Below, in pieces: positions 1-12,484 of a stretch of DNA of 64,000 bases. The position numbers and the translations under genes are program-made. The stretch is from Polytrichum commune (taxonomy: Eukaryota > Streptophyta > Polytrichopsida > Polytrichales > Polytrichaceae): the NCBI GenBank assembly GCA_950295325.1, contig OX485808.1, forward strand, positions 39,574,527-39,638,526, read 5' to 3'. The notes beneath the pieces are model-generated. The model was given only the letters and a program-made list of their open reading frames with translations. It had not been told where the DNA came from and searched no databases. How positions within the stretch are numbered: the stretch's first letter is position 1; each line of letters starts with the position of its first letter.

Positions 1-59
1 ACAATATGGTGACAGTAATGTAAAGATTTATCAACACAAATTTTCATGTACAAGGTGAT

Positions 60-365
60 AGGTCCCACGTAGAAGGGCCTATAAACTCCAAAATCAAGCA
101 AGCCTATTCATCAAGAGCAATTTTTTTGACTCAAGCATACTATATTAAGATTCGGCTTCATGCTATGAAAGGATGAAGTGGCACTAATGTGGCATCAATT
201 TCCCACCAATTCGCTGGTCCCAATCAAAGAAATGCTCATGCCCCTTTGATAAACCAATATGCAAACATAGGTCCAATCTCTAGTCTAAAAGCAATGTTCA
301 TTAAGGGGTGTTTAAGACCTCGAGTTTCTTGGACACAAACCCTTTGTGAACCAACCCCTGAATAG
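60..365. mobile_element. Diverged copy of the 33.7-kb MITE family
   Basis: Shares AAGTGGCACTAATGTGGCATC, the CCCACCAATTCG segment, CATTAAGGGGTGTTTAAGACC and TTTCTTGGACACAAACCCT with 33694-33978. The right end reads GTGAACCAACCCCTG. The left boundary is unclear. Confidence 0.55.
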
Positions 366-3044
366 TTGACAAAAACACATGTTTGTTTTCCATTCAACAA
401 CCTTGAAACTTGTGGCAAAGCCATGTAAGGGGTCCGATTAAACCCTACCTCTTGTAAGTTTACGGTTTATTTAATCAAATCTATCGTCACTAGACTAATT
501 CAAGGTTTGCGACACTAACCTTGTGTTCAAATATGATCAAAAGTAGAAATTTCAATTCAAAGGGTACCTTTTCAAATTCAATTTACATGGGTGCCACAAA
601 TCGTGACCAAGTGAGTGTCTCTAAAACAAATGACAACACAAATAAATGTGCAAAGGAGAAAAGTAATGAATACTTGCCTTCACCGTGTGACACATATATT
701 TAGTTATTAGGGTTCAAGACCAAATAAATAGAATTTAAAACATCCTTTAATTGGGTCTTATGTTGGGCCATGCAGTTGGACCCAAGCTTAAAGTTTGGTT
801 TCTTAAACTACATTAAATATGGCATATAGTGTGGGGCACTCTAATTTTGAAACAAGAATTATAATGGATGCCACACATGTGGTTTAAGTGCTTAAGGATT
901 GATCAACTTATTAGTATAAATAAATTGCACACGATTGTTTTATCCATTGCCCACGCCAATATTACAACCACGTGTTTAATTCTCCCTTCAATCATCACTA
1001 CATGTATTGCAATTCCATACCACTAGTTATCTTCCACTAGACAAGTTTGAGATCTATGAATATGAATTGAAAATCTACTATTATAATAGATCATTGAACC
1101 ATGCAGTGAAAGGAAACTAGTGGTGAAGAACCCGCAATTCATGTAGTAAATGACTAGTGAGACTAATACTCGACAAACAAAAGTTAGACAAAAAAAACCC
1201 AATAGACCCCCTCCCCCTAGATCCCCCCTGGACCTCAGTCAGACCCCCATACTCTCACATACCCTATTAGGCAGTAGATACTACACCCCTTGAAAACTAT
1301 TGGAGCCCACCTCCCGAGAGGGAGGAAGTACTCCTACCGTGTAGCTTGGTTAAACATGAACATGGTAATGAGGAACGGGCTCCCATTCACATCGGAGTAA
1401 AACCCAAAACTCTTATGTTACTTTTATTTATTTATATGATTAGTGAGACTTTGCTTAAAAAATGATATAACATGAATGCCACTTCCGGTTTCATACTTTG
1501 GATGTACACCAAAATATTAACTCCTTGAAATTTAATTTTGATTAAAATCTTTGGGGTGCCTATTGACCAATTAAACAATTATGGAAGTTTGGACTAAATG
1601 TAAATCCACTCTTATTTCTTGCACAATTGACTTTGCCTTTAAAATTTTGATTAGGCACGCGACTCGTATTGGGTATACATAAGGGTCCAAGTCCACTAAG
1701 GTGTGTTTTGGACCTAGGGTTTTCTAACCTTGACCTTAATCTATATTGGATGAGCCTATTTCCATGTGGTCAACCATATCTTGCCACCCACATTTCAAAA
1801 CTCATTTATGCTACTATTTCATCTTCATTTGAGTTTGTAGAGACATAGGCATGTCAACAACTTATTATGATTATATGTAATTTCAAAATACAATATGACT
1901 GATTTTTTAATATTTATACAACATTAAAAATTACATAAATTCTTTAAAACTATGAACCAAATCCAAAAATTACATCCACAAAACGTGTAACACATCTACA
2001 ACGATGCTATGACATGGTTGCATTTAGCCATATAATGTAAACTCAAAACTTTAATACAAAACTTGAGCACATAGTAGAGTTATTCGTAAAGTAGAGCAAA
2101 TGAAACCATGGGTTTAGTCCAAACCCTGAGTTTATGGGGAAGAAAACAAAATAATCCAAGTCTTCTTTAAATTACTATACACAAGAGTTGGTGTCATGCT
2201 ATTGAAAAAATGGATTTCTAGCTTGTCATACTAGAATGGGTGGACCAAGCTAGCCTTACATAGGTTGATTTATGATTAAAGACAACAGGTTCCATTCGCA
2301 TACCTTATTTTTAGATCCTATTATTTTCTCAAAGTTTGAGAGATGGAAAGAAGAGGTCCCAACATTTTCACCCAGCTTGCAAAATAGGCTTTGATACATG
2401 ATGAGCTAATGAACTCTTAATATTTTATTTTATTTCTCGAAGAAGGATCAAGCCCAAAATTTCATGCCTATTTGAGGGACTTTATGGATAAATCTAGTGT
2501 AGTTTACACCTTATAGCTATAAAGATTGCAAGTGTAACACCAACCGCTACCCCAAACACTAGACCCCCCATAGATAAAGTCATAAAGCCTTAACAACTAA
2601 GCCACTCCACTCCACCCGCTAACAATGCACTAGAGCCCTAGCAACCAAACTCACATTAATAACACCTGTAAACTAACCATTATGATTCTTGTTACTAGTG
2701 ACTGGTGACTATAGTGTCTACTCTCGAAAGGGAGGAGTAGATATGTACTTTCATACCTTTGTCCTGTGGGCATCGGATTGGAGGTGGATCGAACAGACAC
2801 TTAATTCACGTCGGTCTCCTCCGGAGACCGAAGTTTTTCTCTCTCTCTACAAGTGTAATAAAAAAATACTCAATTGTTTTCAGAAAAAAATAACATTTGT
2901 AAAGTGATATAGAAAGTAGACTTCAAGAATTTAATTCCATTGAGCATATAATCACAACTCAGATCCTCTTCAAGGTGGAATTTAACTTTGACCAACAAAA
3001 AACCCCTAGGGGAATCCTAATGCAACCAATAGCTAACATATGGT

Positions 3045-3440
3045 AGATGTGCCTAAATTGAACATAGCAATTATATGAACACGTGTATTTGAGTGTTATG
3101 TTATTAAATGTAGATGTAAGACTGGACACCAAAACGACATGTGTTTAAAATTGATTGGACTACATGCTTCACATATGCTAACCATTCTAGGTTTAATAAT
3201 CAACATAATTGGGGGGAGGGGGGGAGGCTATATGACCACTTATTGAACATGAAAGTCTTCACTTGTCAATAAATAGAATACTCATGTGAGCTCCGAATAT
3301 TGTGAGGCAAATGGCTACGAGCACGATTTGGATTTGCTAATCATCTTGCACTAAATTGCGTGTCTCATATCTCAGAAGAAGTGGGTGCAAAGAGAAAACT
3401 TGAAGCATCCGAATTAATCCACCCTAATAGAGTTATCCAT
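3045..3440 (+). repeat. Dispersed repeat R1, full-looking copy
   Basis: Contains the R1 order seen in several copies: GACTGGACACCAAAACGACATG, AACCATTCTAGG, AATCAACATAATTGGG, ATGACCACTTATTG, GAGCTCCGAATATTGTGAGGC, GGCTACGAGCACGATTTGG, ATTTGCTAATCATCTTGCAC. No coding potential. Other copies: 8283-8845 (interrupted), 8846-10670 (interrupted), 14740-15065 (reverse), 30395-30725 (reverse), 49730-49870 and 63470-63680 (parts). Confidence 0.75.
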
Positions 3441-4133
3441 GAAGTCCCTCAAAGAGATACGAGACTGTGAGTTTGATTTGAAAAAATATATTTTAAGAGC
3501 TCATTAGCTCATCGTGTACTGGAGGCTCTTTTGAAAGTTGGGTGAAACTTTTGGGACCTCCTATTTTCACCTCTTGAACTTTGAGAAATTTTAGGATGTA
3601 AAATAAAGCATCCACATGGAACTCGCTATCATAAATCCCAAGTTGATCTACGCAAGGCTAGATTTGCCCACCCATTGTAGTAGGACAAGCTAGAAAGCCG
3701 GTTTCTAATAGCCTGACATCACTCCTTATGTATGGTAAATTATCACTAAGAAAACTTGGGTGACTCTACGTTAGTTTTCTTAGGATCAAGGTTTGGGGCT
3801 AAACTCGTGGTTTCATATGCTTGCCTTTACAATTAATGCTAATATATATTGGGGATTGTTAAATCAATCACACATTGGTTAAAATGATCACAATGAACAC
3901 ATAACATGTTGAGTAAGGTCTAACAAGTTTATCAATTCTAACACAAAGTTGATACCTTGCTCCTCTTCATGTGTGTAATGAAAAGAAAAAAAGAAAAAAA
4001 GAATCAAGTTTTGACATGCCATGCGACTAACCATGTGATGCATTTGTGGTCGATGTAACAATTTCCACCATGTGAACATGACTAGGAGAGGGTGAACGGA
4101 CGCTGCACGCCGGTACAAATAGCATTGACGTTC

Positions 4134-4211
4134 ATCATCATCATCAACAACAACAACAACAACATCTTCTTCATCATCATCTTCATCATCATCTTCATCA
4201 TCATCATCACC
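4134..4211. repeat. Trinucleotide microsatellite (CAT/CAA/CTT)
   Basis: Runs of ATC, AAC and TTC/ATC triplets over about 78 bp. No gene context. Confidence 0.9.
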
Positions 4212-4516
4212 ATTAAAAATTCCAATGATATTTCTTCCTAAAATATCTACCCAAACTTGCCATGTGAGTCAAGCTCCCTTGAGTTCCTTACTTGTAACTA
4301 AGGTATGTGGGTGTTATTTGGTTCATTTTTCATGCTCTATGACTTCTACCAATTAGATTTACACAACAAAACTTGTGTTGCATTAGCAAATCTACAATGA
4401 AACAAATGCAAAAACCGGATTGAAAATCAAACCTTCCCCAATTTAGTAATGGTTATCGGAAGTGCATGTTTATTGATTTCTTATTTGGATACATAGGTCC
4501 TCCCAATTGTGTTCAC

Positions 4517-5004
4517 TACACCCTAAACTCCGTAATATCAACCTCCATAATGTCACACTCTCTCTAATATCCCAAAACCTTAGGGAACGGATGTTCGTAG
4601 TTCAAATCTCACTCCTTATTGTCACATTTCTCTCCCTTATATCACAAAAGTTGTCATCAATGCAAAGCACCAAAGAAGTCAACCCACACCCTCGCATTGC
4701 GCCATGTGTCAACATGTGGAGTATCACCTTCTTATTCTTATTCTTGTTCTTCTTATGTCACTTGTTGAATGTCGGTGCACGCGTCCACCACATCGCCCTG
4801 GAAGGCCAAGTGGAGTGGACCACAATAGCGTAGGTGACGGGAGAACGAATTCAAATTTTCCTCATATCTCCTTTGTGTTATTCCATAATGCCACATGCTA
4901 CACTAATTCTATAGTATCACGCATCCATGTTAACACTACAAAACTCCGTAATATCACATGCACTTTGGTTGCCATTCGTGTGATACTATGGAGTTTAGAG
5001 CGTA
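4517..5004. mobile_element. MITE family R2 copy, 488 bp
   Basis: Left end TACACCCTAAACTCCGTAATA and right end TACTATGGAGTTTAGAGCGTA are inverted. The interior has CACACTCTCTCTAATATCCC, TGTCAACATGTGGAGTATCACC and GGCCAAGTGGAGTGGACCAC. It matches 61754-62219 in reverse orientation. TA is the likely target duplication. Confidence 0.88.
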
Positions 5005-5551
5005 TTGAGTGCAGAGTAGTTATAATATTTGAAAATGTAGTCCAATCTCTTTTAAACACATGTCTTTATGATGTTTGCTTTTTGATCATCACCGAACCAC
5101 ATACCAAACAAAATATAGAGGTTTGATGAAGAAAACGAGCCACTTAAGACTCATCTACCTTAGCACCAAAAACGCGAGTTCTCGGCCATGTGGCAAAACA
5201 CTATACTAGAGGACCACCTGCCCCCATTTATTTATTGGGTGGGCCTAAATCCCTCCACTCTAAGTTATGGCCACGGCAGCCTTTCAATGGACGGGACCTC
5301 CCAAAATTAGGGTTTGGCCAATCCAAAAGCCACTTCGTACCTAGTAACAAGTTAGTAGGATCACAAAGAACAAGAAAGCATCGAATCAAAATAAGCTAGC
5401 CATCAATAATATGTATAAAATATCATCCCAAGATGCCTCCGCACAAACCTTGTGTTCCAAAAGTACGACTTGATAAATTTGGATAAGCTTAAAGCCTTAA
5501 ACCCCTTGTACTTGTCTAGGAGGTCGTTCATTTACGAGGTCCATGAACTAA

Positions 5552-6064
5552 GGGCCACGTCACACACAAGCCAAGAGCCGTGACCATGAAGTTGTGAGAG
5601 CCCGAAAGAAAGTGTCCAAAGGCCGTCCCAACACACCTCCAAAATCATGTAGTGTGGTCACGGATCCTCAAGTGTAGTGTGAAGCCATATGTGACCGGGC
5701 CCTCAACCAAATGTTATTTCAATGATTTTTTATTCATGCGGGTCCTCATGCATGATAAAATAGATTAAACCAACCGGTTGCGAGCATTCGGAGTGCTATG
5801 GTCTCATGGTTTAGGGTTAGACCTATCCCCAAGTGAGGGTTTTTGACAATAGTCCAAGTGACCATGAAACATGATTCCATTCGAGGCCATGTAGGAATCC
5901 ATGTAGACTTTACATCCATCTTGCATTCACATACTCCGTTGGTCCTCAAGCGTAGTGTGAAGCGAACTTGGACCGGCTCCACCTTTTCCACTAATGAGAG
6001 TGCTTGCAGTGCAATGGTCATGGGATTGAGTCATGGGCTCTCAATCTCGTGTGTGAAGTGGCCC
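5552..6064. mobile_element. PIF/Harbinger-type MITE, GGGCCAC family, 513 bp
   Basis: Left end GGGCCACGTCACACAC and right end GTGTGTGAAGTGGCCC are inverted repeats. TAA flanks both sides (5549-5551 and 6065-6067). A diverged relative sits in SUV3 intron 5. Open frames on both strands within it are palindrome by-products. Confidence 0.9.
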
Positions 6065-6093
6065 TAAGCTAACTATGGTGTTCACTTCATTGA

Positions 6094-6229
6094 TTATCCC
6101 AATTACAATAATACGTGTTACTATTCAGAGTTACACATTGCAATAACGTGTTAATCAATAGTTCAATAGGTGGTTCGGACATTATAGAACTACATAATTC
6201 TTAATAGTAATACACACTAATTGGGATAA
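6094..6229. mobile_element. Short MITE, 136 bp, TTATCCCAATTA ends
   Basis: Terminal inverted repeats TTATCCCAATTA and TAATTGGGATAA bound an AT-rich 136-bp segment that lies 27 bp beyond the preceding MITE's target duplication. Confidence 0.65.
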
Positions 6230-6394
6230 TTAGTGTAGTGCAAGAAGCAAGTTCGAGTGGGGTTTTCATTAGTGAAACAAGCAAGTAAAGCTTGAGTCTT
6301 GATGGCACCCAAAAATCCATACAAGTTGAGCACAAGTAAATACATGTGATTTTTGCTAATGAAAATTACACTTATTTAATATTCAATAACCTTG

Positions 6395-6610
6395 ATTGTG
6401 GTACACCGTTTATGGTATTTAGTGCCACTTAATATTCGTAGTTACGTTGTGCTATAATGTTTTACTGTAGATCTCATTTTTTACCAACAAAGGTCAAATT
6501 GGTTGTTTGGACACTATAAAACATTAACATCTTTACTTGGTAAAAACTTACATTAACAATATACTGTTAGTAATGCATAACTCTGAATATTAAGTGAAAC
6601 TAGTTACATT
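6395..6610. mobile_element. MITE family R9 copy
   Basis: Parallels 16672-16880: ATGGTATTTAGTG(C/T)CACTTA, TTACCAACAAAGGTCAAATTGG, TAGAACATTAACA-type phrase, and an end near GTAATGCATAACTCTGAATATTAAGTG that is inverse to the start. Non-coding. Confidence 0.6.
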
Positions 6611-6675
6611 AATAGTCTCAAATTGCTATTACAACCATGCTTAACATAAAACAAGCCTTACAAAGAGAGAAAGAA

Positions 6676-6813
6676 TGACGAAGAAGAAGAAGAAGAAGAA
6701 GAAGAATGGTTTTGTATTGAACCTGCAAAATAAAATATGAAGCCCGTGGAGTTTATATGTAATCCATGGAAATCAAGAAAGGTGATTGTCACAATGGACC
6801 TTTAATCACCACG

Positions 6814-6862
<49 letters not shown>
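6676..6862. repeat. GAA run and GT microsatellite
   Basis: A GAA/AAG triplet run at about 6678-6705, and about 23 GT dinucleotides at about 6815-6860 followed by a T/G homopolymer stretch. Confidence 0.9.
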
Positions 6863-6863
<1 letters not shown>

Positions 6864-8510
6864 GGGGGGGTCATTATTGTTGGATTTTTTTGATGGGAAT
6901 GACCATTGTAAATCAACCTTTTAACTCTTGTTGAGCGAGTGGATCCTAGGATAACCATTACGACTCATCAAAGTTGGCGTTCTTTCTTAATTGATGTTGC
7001 ATCAACTTTGGGTTACATGGTGGCTTCTAATGTGGTTTCCTTAATGCTTGTCGCACTTAGTACTTCACAATAATGATATCAAATTAAGTAATACCAAAAG
7101 AAGGTGATAAATTAAACAAAAGCAGAGGTGTAGTATGGCACATGCACATGCACATATGTTGTGTAGCATGCCTTGACAACATATGTGGAGGCTCCAACAT
7201 ACTAGACATGGCCATTGAGTTGCCTATTTAACATACAATGAACAATATGTAAGGCATTACAAGCAAATATGACATGAATTTCCATTCACTACAATCACGA
7301 GGTTTTAGGCAAGTTCATAATACATAGGTTAGTCATGAAACAATTCACCCCATGCCATAACATTACTTGGGCTCCATTACTCCATTACTTTCCAAAAGGA
7401 GACATTTCATGCCTACCACAACATCCTGGGGACATGGCTATCACATTAGCATGTTGTAAATTGCTTACATGGACTTTTCGGTGGTCCACAAACATAGGTC
7501 TACTATGTGAATTAAAGTTTTGTACATCCACATGCTTGTCACTTCTTCTGATAACCTTTGTCCGAGTTAATCCAACTACTGGTGTTGATTGCCAACTCAT
7601 GAACAAATTTCAAGTTGAGTAGACCCAAAATACAAGGGAGCCGTAATAAAAGCGGCATAATACCCAACAAATTCATGGCCTCACAATGCATATATACATC
7701 GCCAAGTAATGTTATGGCAAAAATGTGGGCACAGTGAAGATACGCACATTGCAACTAAATGTCCTTGTATGGACACAATGAATGTTGGAATAATTTGGAA
7801 TAAACAATCTAAAAGAAGCTAGATTGTTATTTTTAGGTCACGTGCTTTCCTCATCCACTTTGAAAGGCTAAACCAATGAGGTAATTGACATAATAAATCT
7901 GATCATTCTAAGTACCCGAACTTGTCCAAGTGTTAGGATTAGGAGGATCTACCTCAACACCAATGCTCTAGGTGGGCCATTTGCACTAAACATGCTCAGT
8001 AGCATGACCTTTTGAATAGTTTGACTTTGACTTGTAGTTCCAAGTTGTTGACATAAAGTCAATCTCACTTAATGAATGTGGAGACACAAAGAGTTGTGTG
8101 AGTGTGTATACTATTCTTATGTGTGAGAATGCCTTAGGCTATTTATTTAATGCAATAGGATGGGTCCAATATTATAGTTATTGTTTTTGTCATGTCGCTT
8201 TGGCAAATTGAAGTATTTTAGTATTTTAGGAGAATGGTATTCATCACACTAATGAACCTAAGGTAGCCATGTCTTAATCAAAAAGTGGACAACATTGGAC
8301 ACCTATATTTGTGTGGTATGTGGTTAGGTGTGGGCCTAAGATGGACATCCCAAAGACATATATTTGAAAAGAATTGGACTCCGTGCTCAAAGAATGGCAA
8401 CCATTCTAGACTCAATAATCAACATGGTTGGAGGGGCCTACATGACCACATCATGAGTGCGAGAATCTTTAATTTTGTAAGAAATAAATATTCATATGGG
8501 CTCCATAAAG

Positions 8511-8791
8511 TGCACTCTAACCTCCCTAATATCACGCATGTGGCAACTAGAGTGCACATGATATTAAGGAGGTTTGTAGTGTTAACATGAACACGTGATA
8601 ATAGAGAACTAGTGTAGCATGTGACAGTATGTTATAACACAAAGTCAAACATGCAATAATGACAATGATGAAAATGTGATGCGCGCGAGTCAGTGGTTTG
8701 AATTCTTTAGTGGATTATTTTAATGAGCACATCCATTCCCTAGGCTTTCAAGATGTGGGAGAGGGAGTGACATTATGGAGGTTAGGGTGTA
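8511..8791. mobile_element. Shortened MITE family R2 copy nested in an R1 repeat
   Basis: Starts TGCACTCTAACCTCCCTAATA, ends GGAGGTTAGGGTGTA, and keeps the inner palindrome and the GTAGTGTTAACATGAACACGTGATA phrase of R2. The middle of R2 is deleted. Flanking R1 sequence is interrupted exactly here (GGGCTCCATAAAG before, TGAGGCAAATGACTAC after). Confidence 0.8.
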
Positions 8792-9008
8792 TGAGGCAAA
8801 TGACTACGGCCACAATTTGGATTTGCTAAAGTAAATGTGCCTAATTCGGTTACTTATCTTGTTTATACACCTATGTTTGAGTGGTATGTGGTTAGGTGTG
8901 ACCCCAAGAACATGTACCAAGAAGACATGTGTCTAAGAGAGATTGGACTATGTGCTCAAATATGAGAACCATTCTAAGCTCAATAGTCAACATAATTGGG
9001 AAGACCTA

Positions 9009-10453
9009 TACTAACCCTCAAAACTAAATCAATTAGCAAAACAACAAATTATGGGAGACCATATATGGAAGAGTATTGCTCTTTTTGCCAAACCACAAAT
9101 TGGGTTAGATGCGCAACCAAGTTGGCTATCATCCGTCCAAATTCTAGCTTGTGTTTCACAATAATGAGAAAGAAATTGCATTTCAAATGAACTTAGGTCT
9201 ATTGACTTAGTTTTGAAATCGATTTCATCACTCACCTTCAATTGCAATAATGAGTTGAGAGCGCCGCCTAAGGTTATTCTCTCTCACTTTTAGTTAGTAT
9301 TGTGGTCTCTCATGAATTTCTCTCTTAAAATTGTGAAGTTTTACTTTGCCCATGAAAGCATTACCAGAGGAGAAGATGTTGAATGTTATAGCCCCATTGC
9401 AACATTGGCGTAGGACATGTGAAATGTCAAAATTGTTGGGTATCTCTCAATCTACATGCTCTAAGATTCGTAGAGAGTGTGTTCCTCATGTAGAGCCTTC
9501 AAAAGGAGGGCACCTAAGAAGCATCACCCCTACTCAATGACGAGCATGTGTAAGAGCCATCATATTTGGTGGACTAGATAATGTTGTAGATGCGAAGAAT
9601 GCTTTGAGGACCATCTATGATTGGTTAGGGTGATTTTTAGTGATGGGCTAGGATCAATCAATTTCAGTTTGATGGTTGCGGTTGGTGTTGAGTGAGGAAT
9701 GGAAAATCTCAATTACAAACTCATCATGTGAGTCAAACAATCAAACATTGTGGTGGTGCAATTTTTGTGTGGGGTTGTATGAATTCATGTGGCATGGGTT
9801 ACATGTGCAAGATAGAGGGGAGGATGACACAAACTTTATATCTTAGCATCCTTCAAGATGGGGTCATGAATACAATTGAATGGTATCATTTCAACCCTTC
9901 TTGTGTCATAGTTTAGCATGATAATGATCCTAAACATACTGCAAAATTAATCAAGCAATTCTTGTTAATGCAAAAAAATTGATGTCCTTACTTGGTCTCC
10001 TCAATCACCTAACATAAATCTACTTGAGCATGTGTGCGCACTTGTGAAATGGAAGTTAAATGAGTATCCAACACCAACCAAAGGAACGCTTCAATTGTGG
10101 GAGCATGTGCAAGCTTTTTTCCATTCCATCACTCATGAGCAATGTCAAAAGTTCTATCATAACATGCCCAATTATGTCCAAGTTCTTTTAGCTTCTCAAG
10201 GAGGGTAGACAAATCATTGATCTATATGTAGAGATGTACTTTAAAATTTTGAATCAATGTATATAGTTCTCTTCAAATCATTATTTCTTCATGTGTAGTT
10301 TTGTAATGAGTGTGAGACTTTGGAAATGATGTACTAGACTATGGCTATTGACTTACAGAAGTGAAAGTTTGTATGTTCTTAAATTGATTTGCTTGGGATT
10401 GTGTGTGAAAATTGATGTAGTGAATCATTGACTTGGTTTTGAGAATCAGTGTA
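9009..10453 (+). mobile_element. Tc1/mariner DNA transposon, decayed, 1445 bp
   Basis: Terminal inverted repeats TACTAACCCTCAAAACTAAA (left) and TTTGGTTTTGAGA-type (right, TTGACTTGGTTTTGAGAATC) bound the element, with TA on both sides. It encodes a broken Tc1-type transposase (separate entry). It sits inside an R1 repeat whose two halves resume on each side. Confidence 0.85.
9346..10208 (+). pseudogene. Tc1-type transposase pseudogene
   Basis: The N-terminal part has a helix-turn-helix stretch (LLGISQSTCSKIRREC) followed by KGGHLRSITPTQ. After stops and frame changes, the catalytic core appears: GGAIFVWGCMNSCGMG, then HDNDPKHTAK with the second catalytic Asp, and SPNINLLEHVCALVKWKLNE, whose Glu fits the third acid. 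The tail LWEHVQAFFHS...MPNYVQVLLASQGG is typical of Tc1 and ends at a stop. A TGA at about 9538 and a TAG before HDNDPKH break the frame, so it is not active as read. Confidence 0.85.
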
Positions 10454-10751
10454 TATGACCAATTAACGAGCACAAAAAAATTCTTTTGCTTTTGAAATGA
10501 ATAAGATATTCATACAAACTCCAAAAATCTCAAGGAAAAGTGGCTACAAACTCGATTTGGATTTGCTAACCATCTCCATGTACTAGACACACATTTCATA
10601 TATCCTAGGGAGAAATGGGCTAGCCAAAAAAAGTAACCACTTAAGACCCATCCACCCTAAGTTAGGTCTGCATGAACTCTTCACAACCCCATGTATTGTG
10701 GTCCTATGGCTTATCATATAAAACATTGGCTTGGAAAGAGGGAAAAAAAAA

Positions 10752-11108
10752 ACACTAAACATTGTATTTAGTATCACCGATTCTATTTGTCTTGTCCAAC
10801 ACTAATTGTAAACCACCCGTGGAGTGTCACCAACACTACATGTAAACCTAAAATTATTTGTCGTTCCTATTGGACATTATAGATTTACAATTGTTGCAAT
10901 TATTATCACTTACTAAGCGATTTTCATCCAAATTTCAATCATCCATGACAAGGATTCGTTACATAAATGTTAGGACGTAGAATATACCAAAAGTGGATGA
11001 ACTGAATGTAAGTTGGGATGACAATTGTTGTAAACTTATTCATAAGAAGTGTCATTAAAAAAGTTAACCATAGTGACATAATATACCACATGACACTAAA
11101 TACAATAT
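10752..11108. mobile_element. MITE family R3 copy
   Basis: Ends ACATTGTATTTAGTATCAC and GTGACACTAAATACAATATT are inverted to each other. The interior matches 52940-53322. Its right end abuts the next element at 11112 directly. Confidence 0.82.
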
Positions 11109-11111
11109 TTA

Positions 11112-11663
11112 CGGGATGTTTACACCATGGACCATGAAGTCATCCCAAGGCCCTGTAAATATTTGTGATTGACTATTGAACTTGTCCCGGGATCATTTCA
11201 GTTTACACCAAGGAAAAAAAACTCATAGTGACCATGGAGTTCGAGGTCCCCAAAAAACATATTTCAAGGCCTACATTATCCACCGACATGAACCAATGGG
11301 TTTTGTAGTGGGAGAGGCAAAAATGGTGCTCTGGTAGAAAAAATAACAAGAACCCATGGCAGAGAAATATAGTTATATTTAATTAATTTTTTTTGGGAGA
11401 AAAAAAGATGAAGACATGAGAATACAAGAGAATGGTCAAACTTTGTTTTTCAAAAATTTCCCTTTTTAGACATATATAAAAGAAAAAATTCAGCACATTC
11501 ACTTTTTGATGCATGGTCTTTCCTCTTGGTCCGCATTCGGTTTATACCTACCGAGGGGCCCAAAGACTTTGTAAATGGATTCTTTTAAGGAAATCGGACC
11601 ATGGAAAAGACCAAAGACCATGTTCCATGGTCCGACTTCATGGTCCAAGGTGTGAAGCGGCCC
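11112..11663. mobile_element. PIF/Harbinger-type MITE, about 550 bp
   Basis: Left end CGGGATGTTTACACCATGGACC and right end GGTCCAAGGTGTGAAGCGGCCC are inverted, continuing into ATGAAGTC / GACTTCAT. TTA flanks both ends (11109-11111 and 11664-11666). No coding frame. Confidence 0.82.
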
Positions 11664-12243
11664 TTACTGTAGTTTTGGTAGGCTATAAGATAAAAGCATA
11701 TGCCATTTTTGCAAGTATCTTCTATATATATATATTTTTAAAGTTCAACGTAAGCCGGTGACAAATCTCGGTTGACAAGTGGTGGCCCAAGTGAAGCCAC
11801 CGCTTTGAGACCCGGGGCAAAGGAGGTGCGCCGTCATGCATCTACACGAGAATGAAAGAATGTTTGCATTAGAATGGAATATTGTTTCCCTCCCAAGCTC
11901 TCTATTGGAGGAGGAGGAGGATGATGAAGAAGTGTTTTCATTGGGACTAAACAACCATAGGCACAAGTGGTGGTGTTTGTGGGGGCTTTTTCATAGCGTT
12001 TTTTTGACTTTTTACGGGATCTCGGTTCTTACGCACTTTTGTAGGCCCACCTTCAATTGTAAAGAGGAACGCTTTCACGGATAGTTGGTGAGAGATGGAG
12101 TGTGCATGGTACATGCTTTTGATTTCGTCAACACCGCAACCTCAAAGCGCGAAGAATAACACCCAAATATCTCAAAACTTTTCACATCCGATGAGATATT
12201 TTGTTGCCTAGATGTAAATGCAATGACAATCTTTGGGTCCGTT

Positions 12244-12484
12244 AAGGGTGGGTTCGTGTCCAAGAGACTTGGGGTTCAAAACAACCCTTAACGTAACCTT
12301 AATTTTAGAGTCAGTTTTGAAGATTGCTTTCTTGATGTATTGGCAGTCTTTTTTTCCAGTGGAGACTATTGTGAATTTGGTTGAAGAATGATGCCACTGC
12401 ATAAGCGTTGCTTCCTTTTTCCGTCCTTAATATCTCTCAATTTTTAGAGTTTATTTGGTGTCGGACCCTAGTGTGAACCCACCT
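12244..12484. mobile_element. Possible MITE, GGGTGGGTTCGTG ends
   Basis: AAGGGTGGGTTCGTGTCC at the left faces GGACCCTAGTGTGAACCCACCTT at the right, about 240 bp apart. The arms are imperfect and no exact target duplication was seen. Confidence 0.5.

Larger units (their letters stand above)
1..4516. other. Gene-free AT-rich region with repeat fragments
   Basis: Apart from the MITE relative at about 60-365, the R1 copy and a triplet microsatellite, no gene, RNA gene or structured element is recognisable. Open frames are short and lack codon structure or family motifs. Confidence 0.5.

Noticed and set aside
4507-5126. Overlapping plus-strand open frames of 108 and 140 codons
   Set aside because: They lie inside the R2 MITE and the same region is open in its reverse copy at 61.8-62.3 kb; no protein family features.
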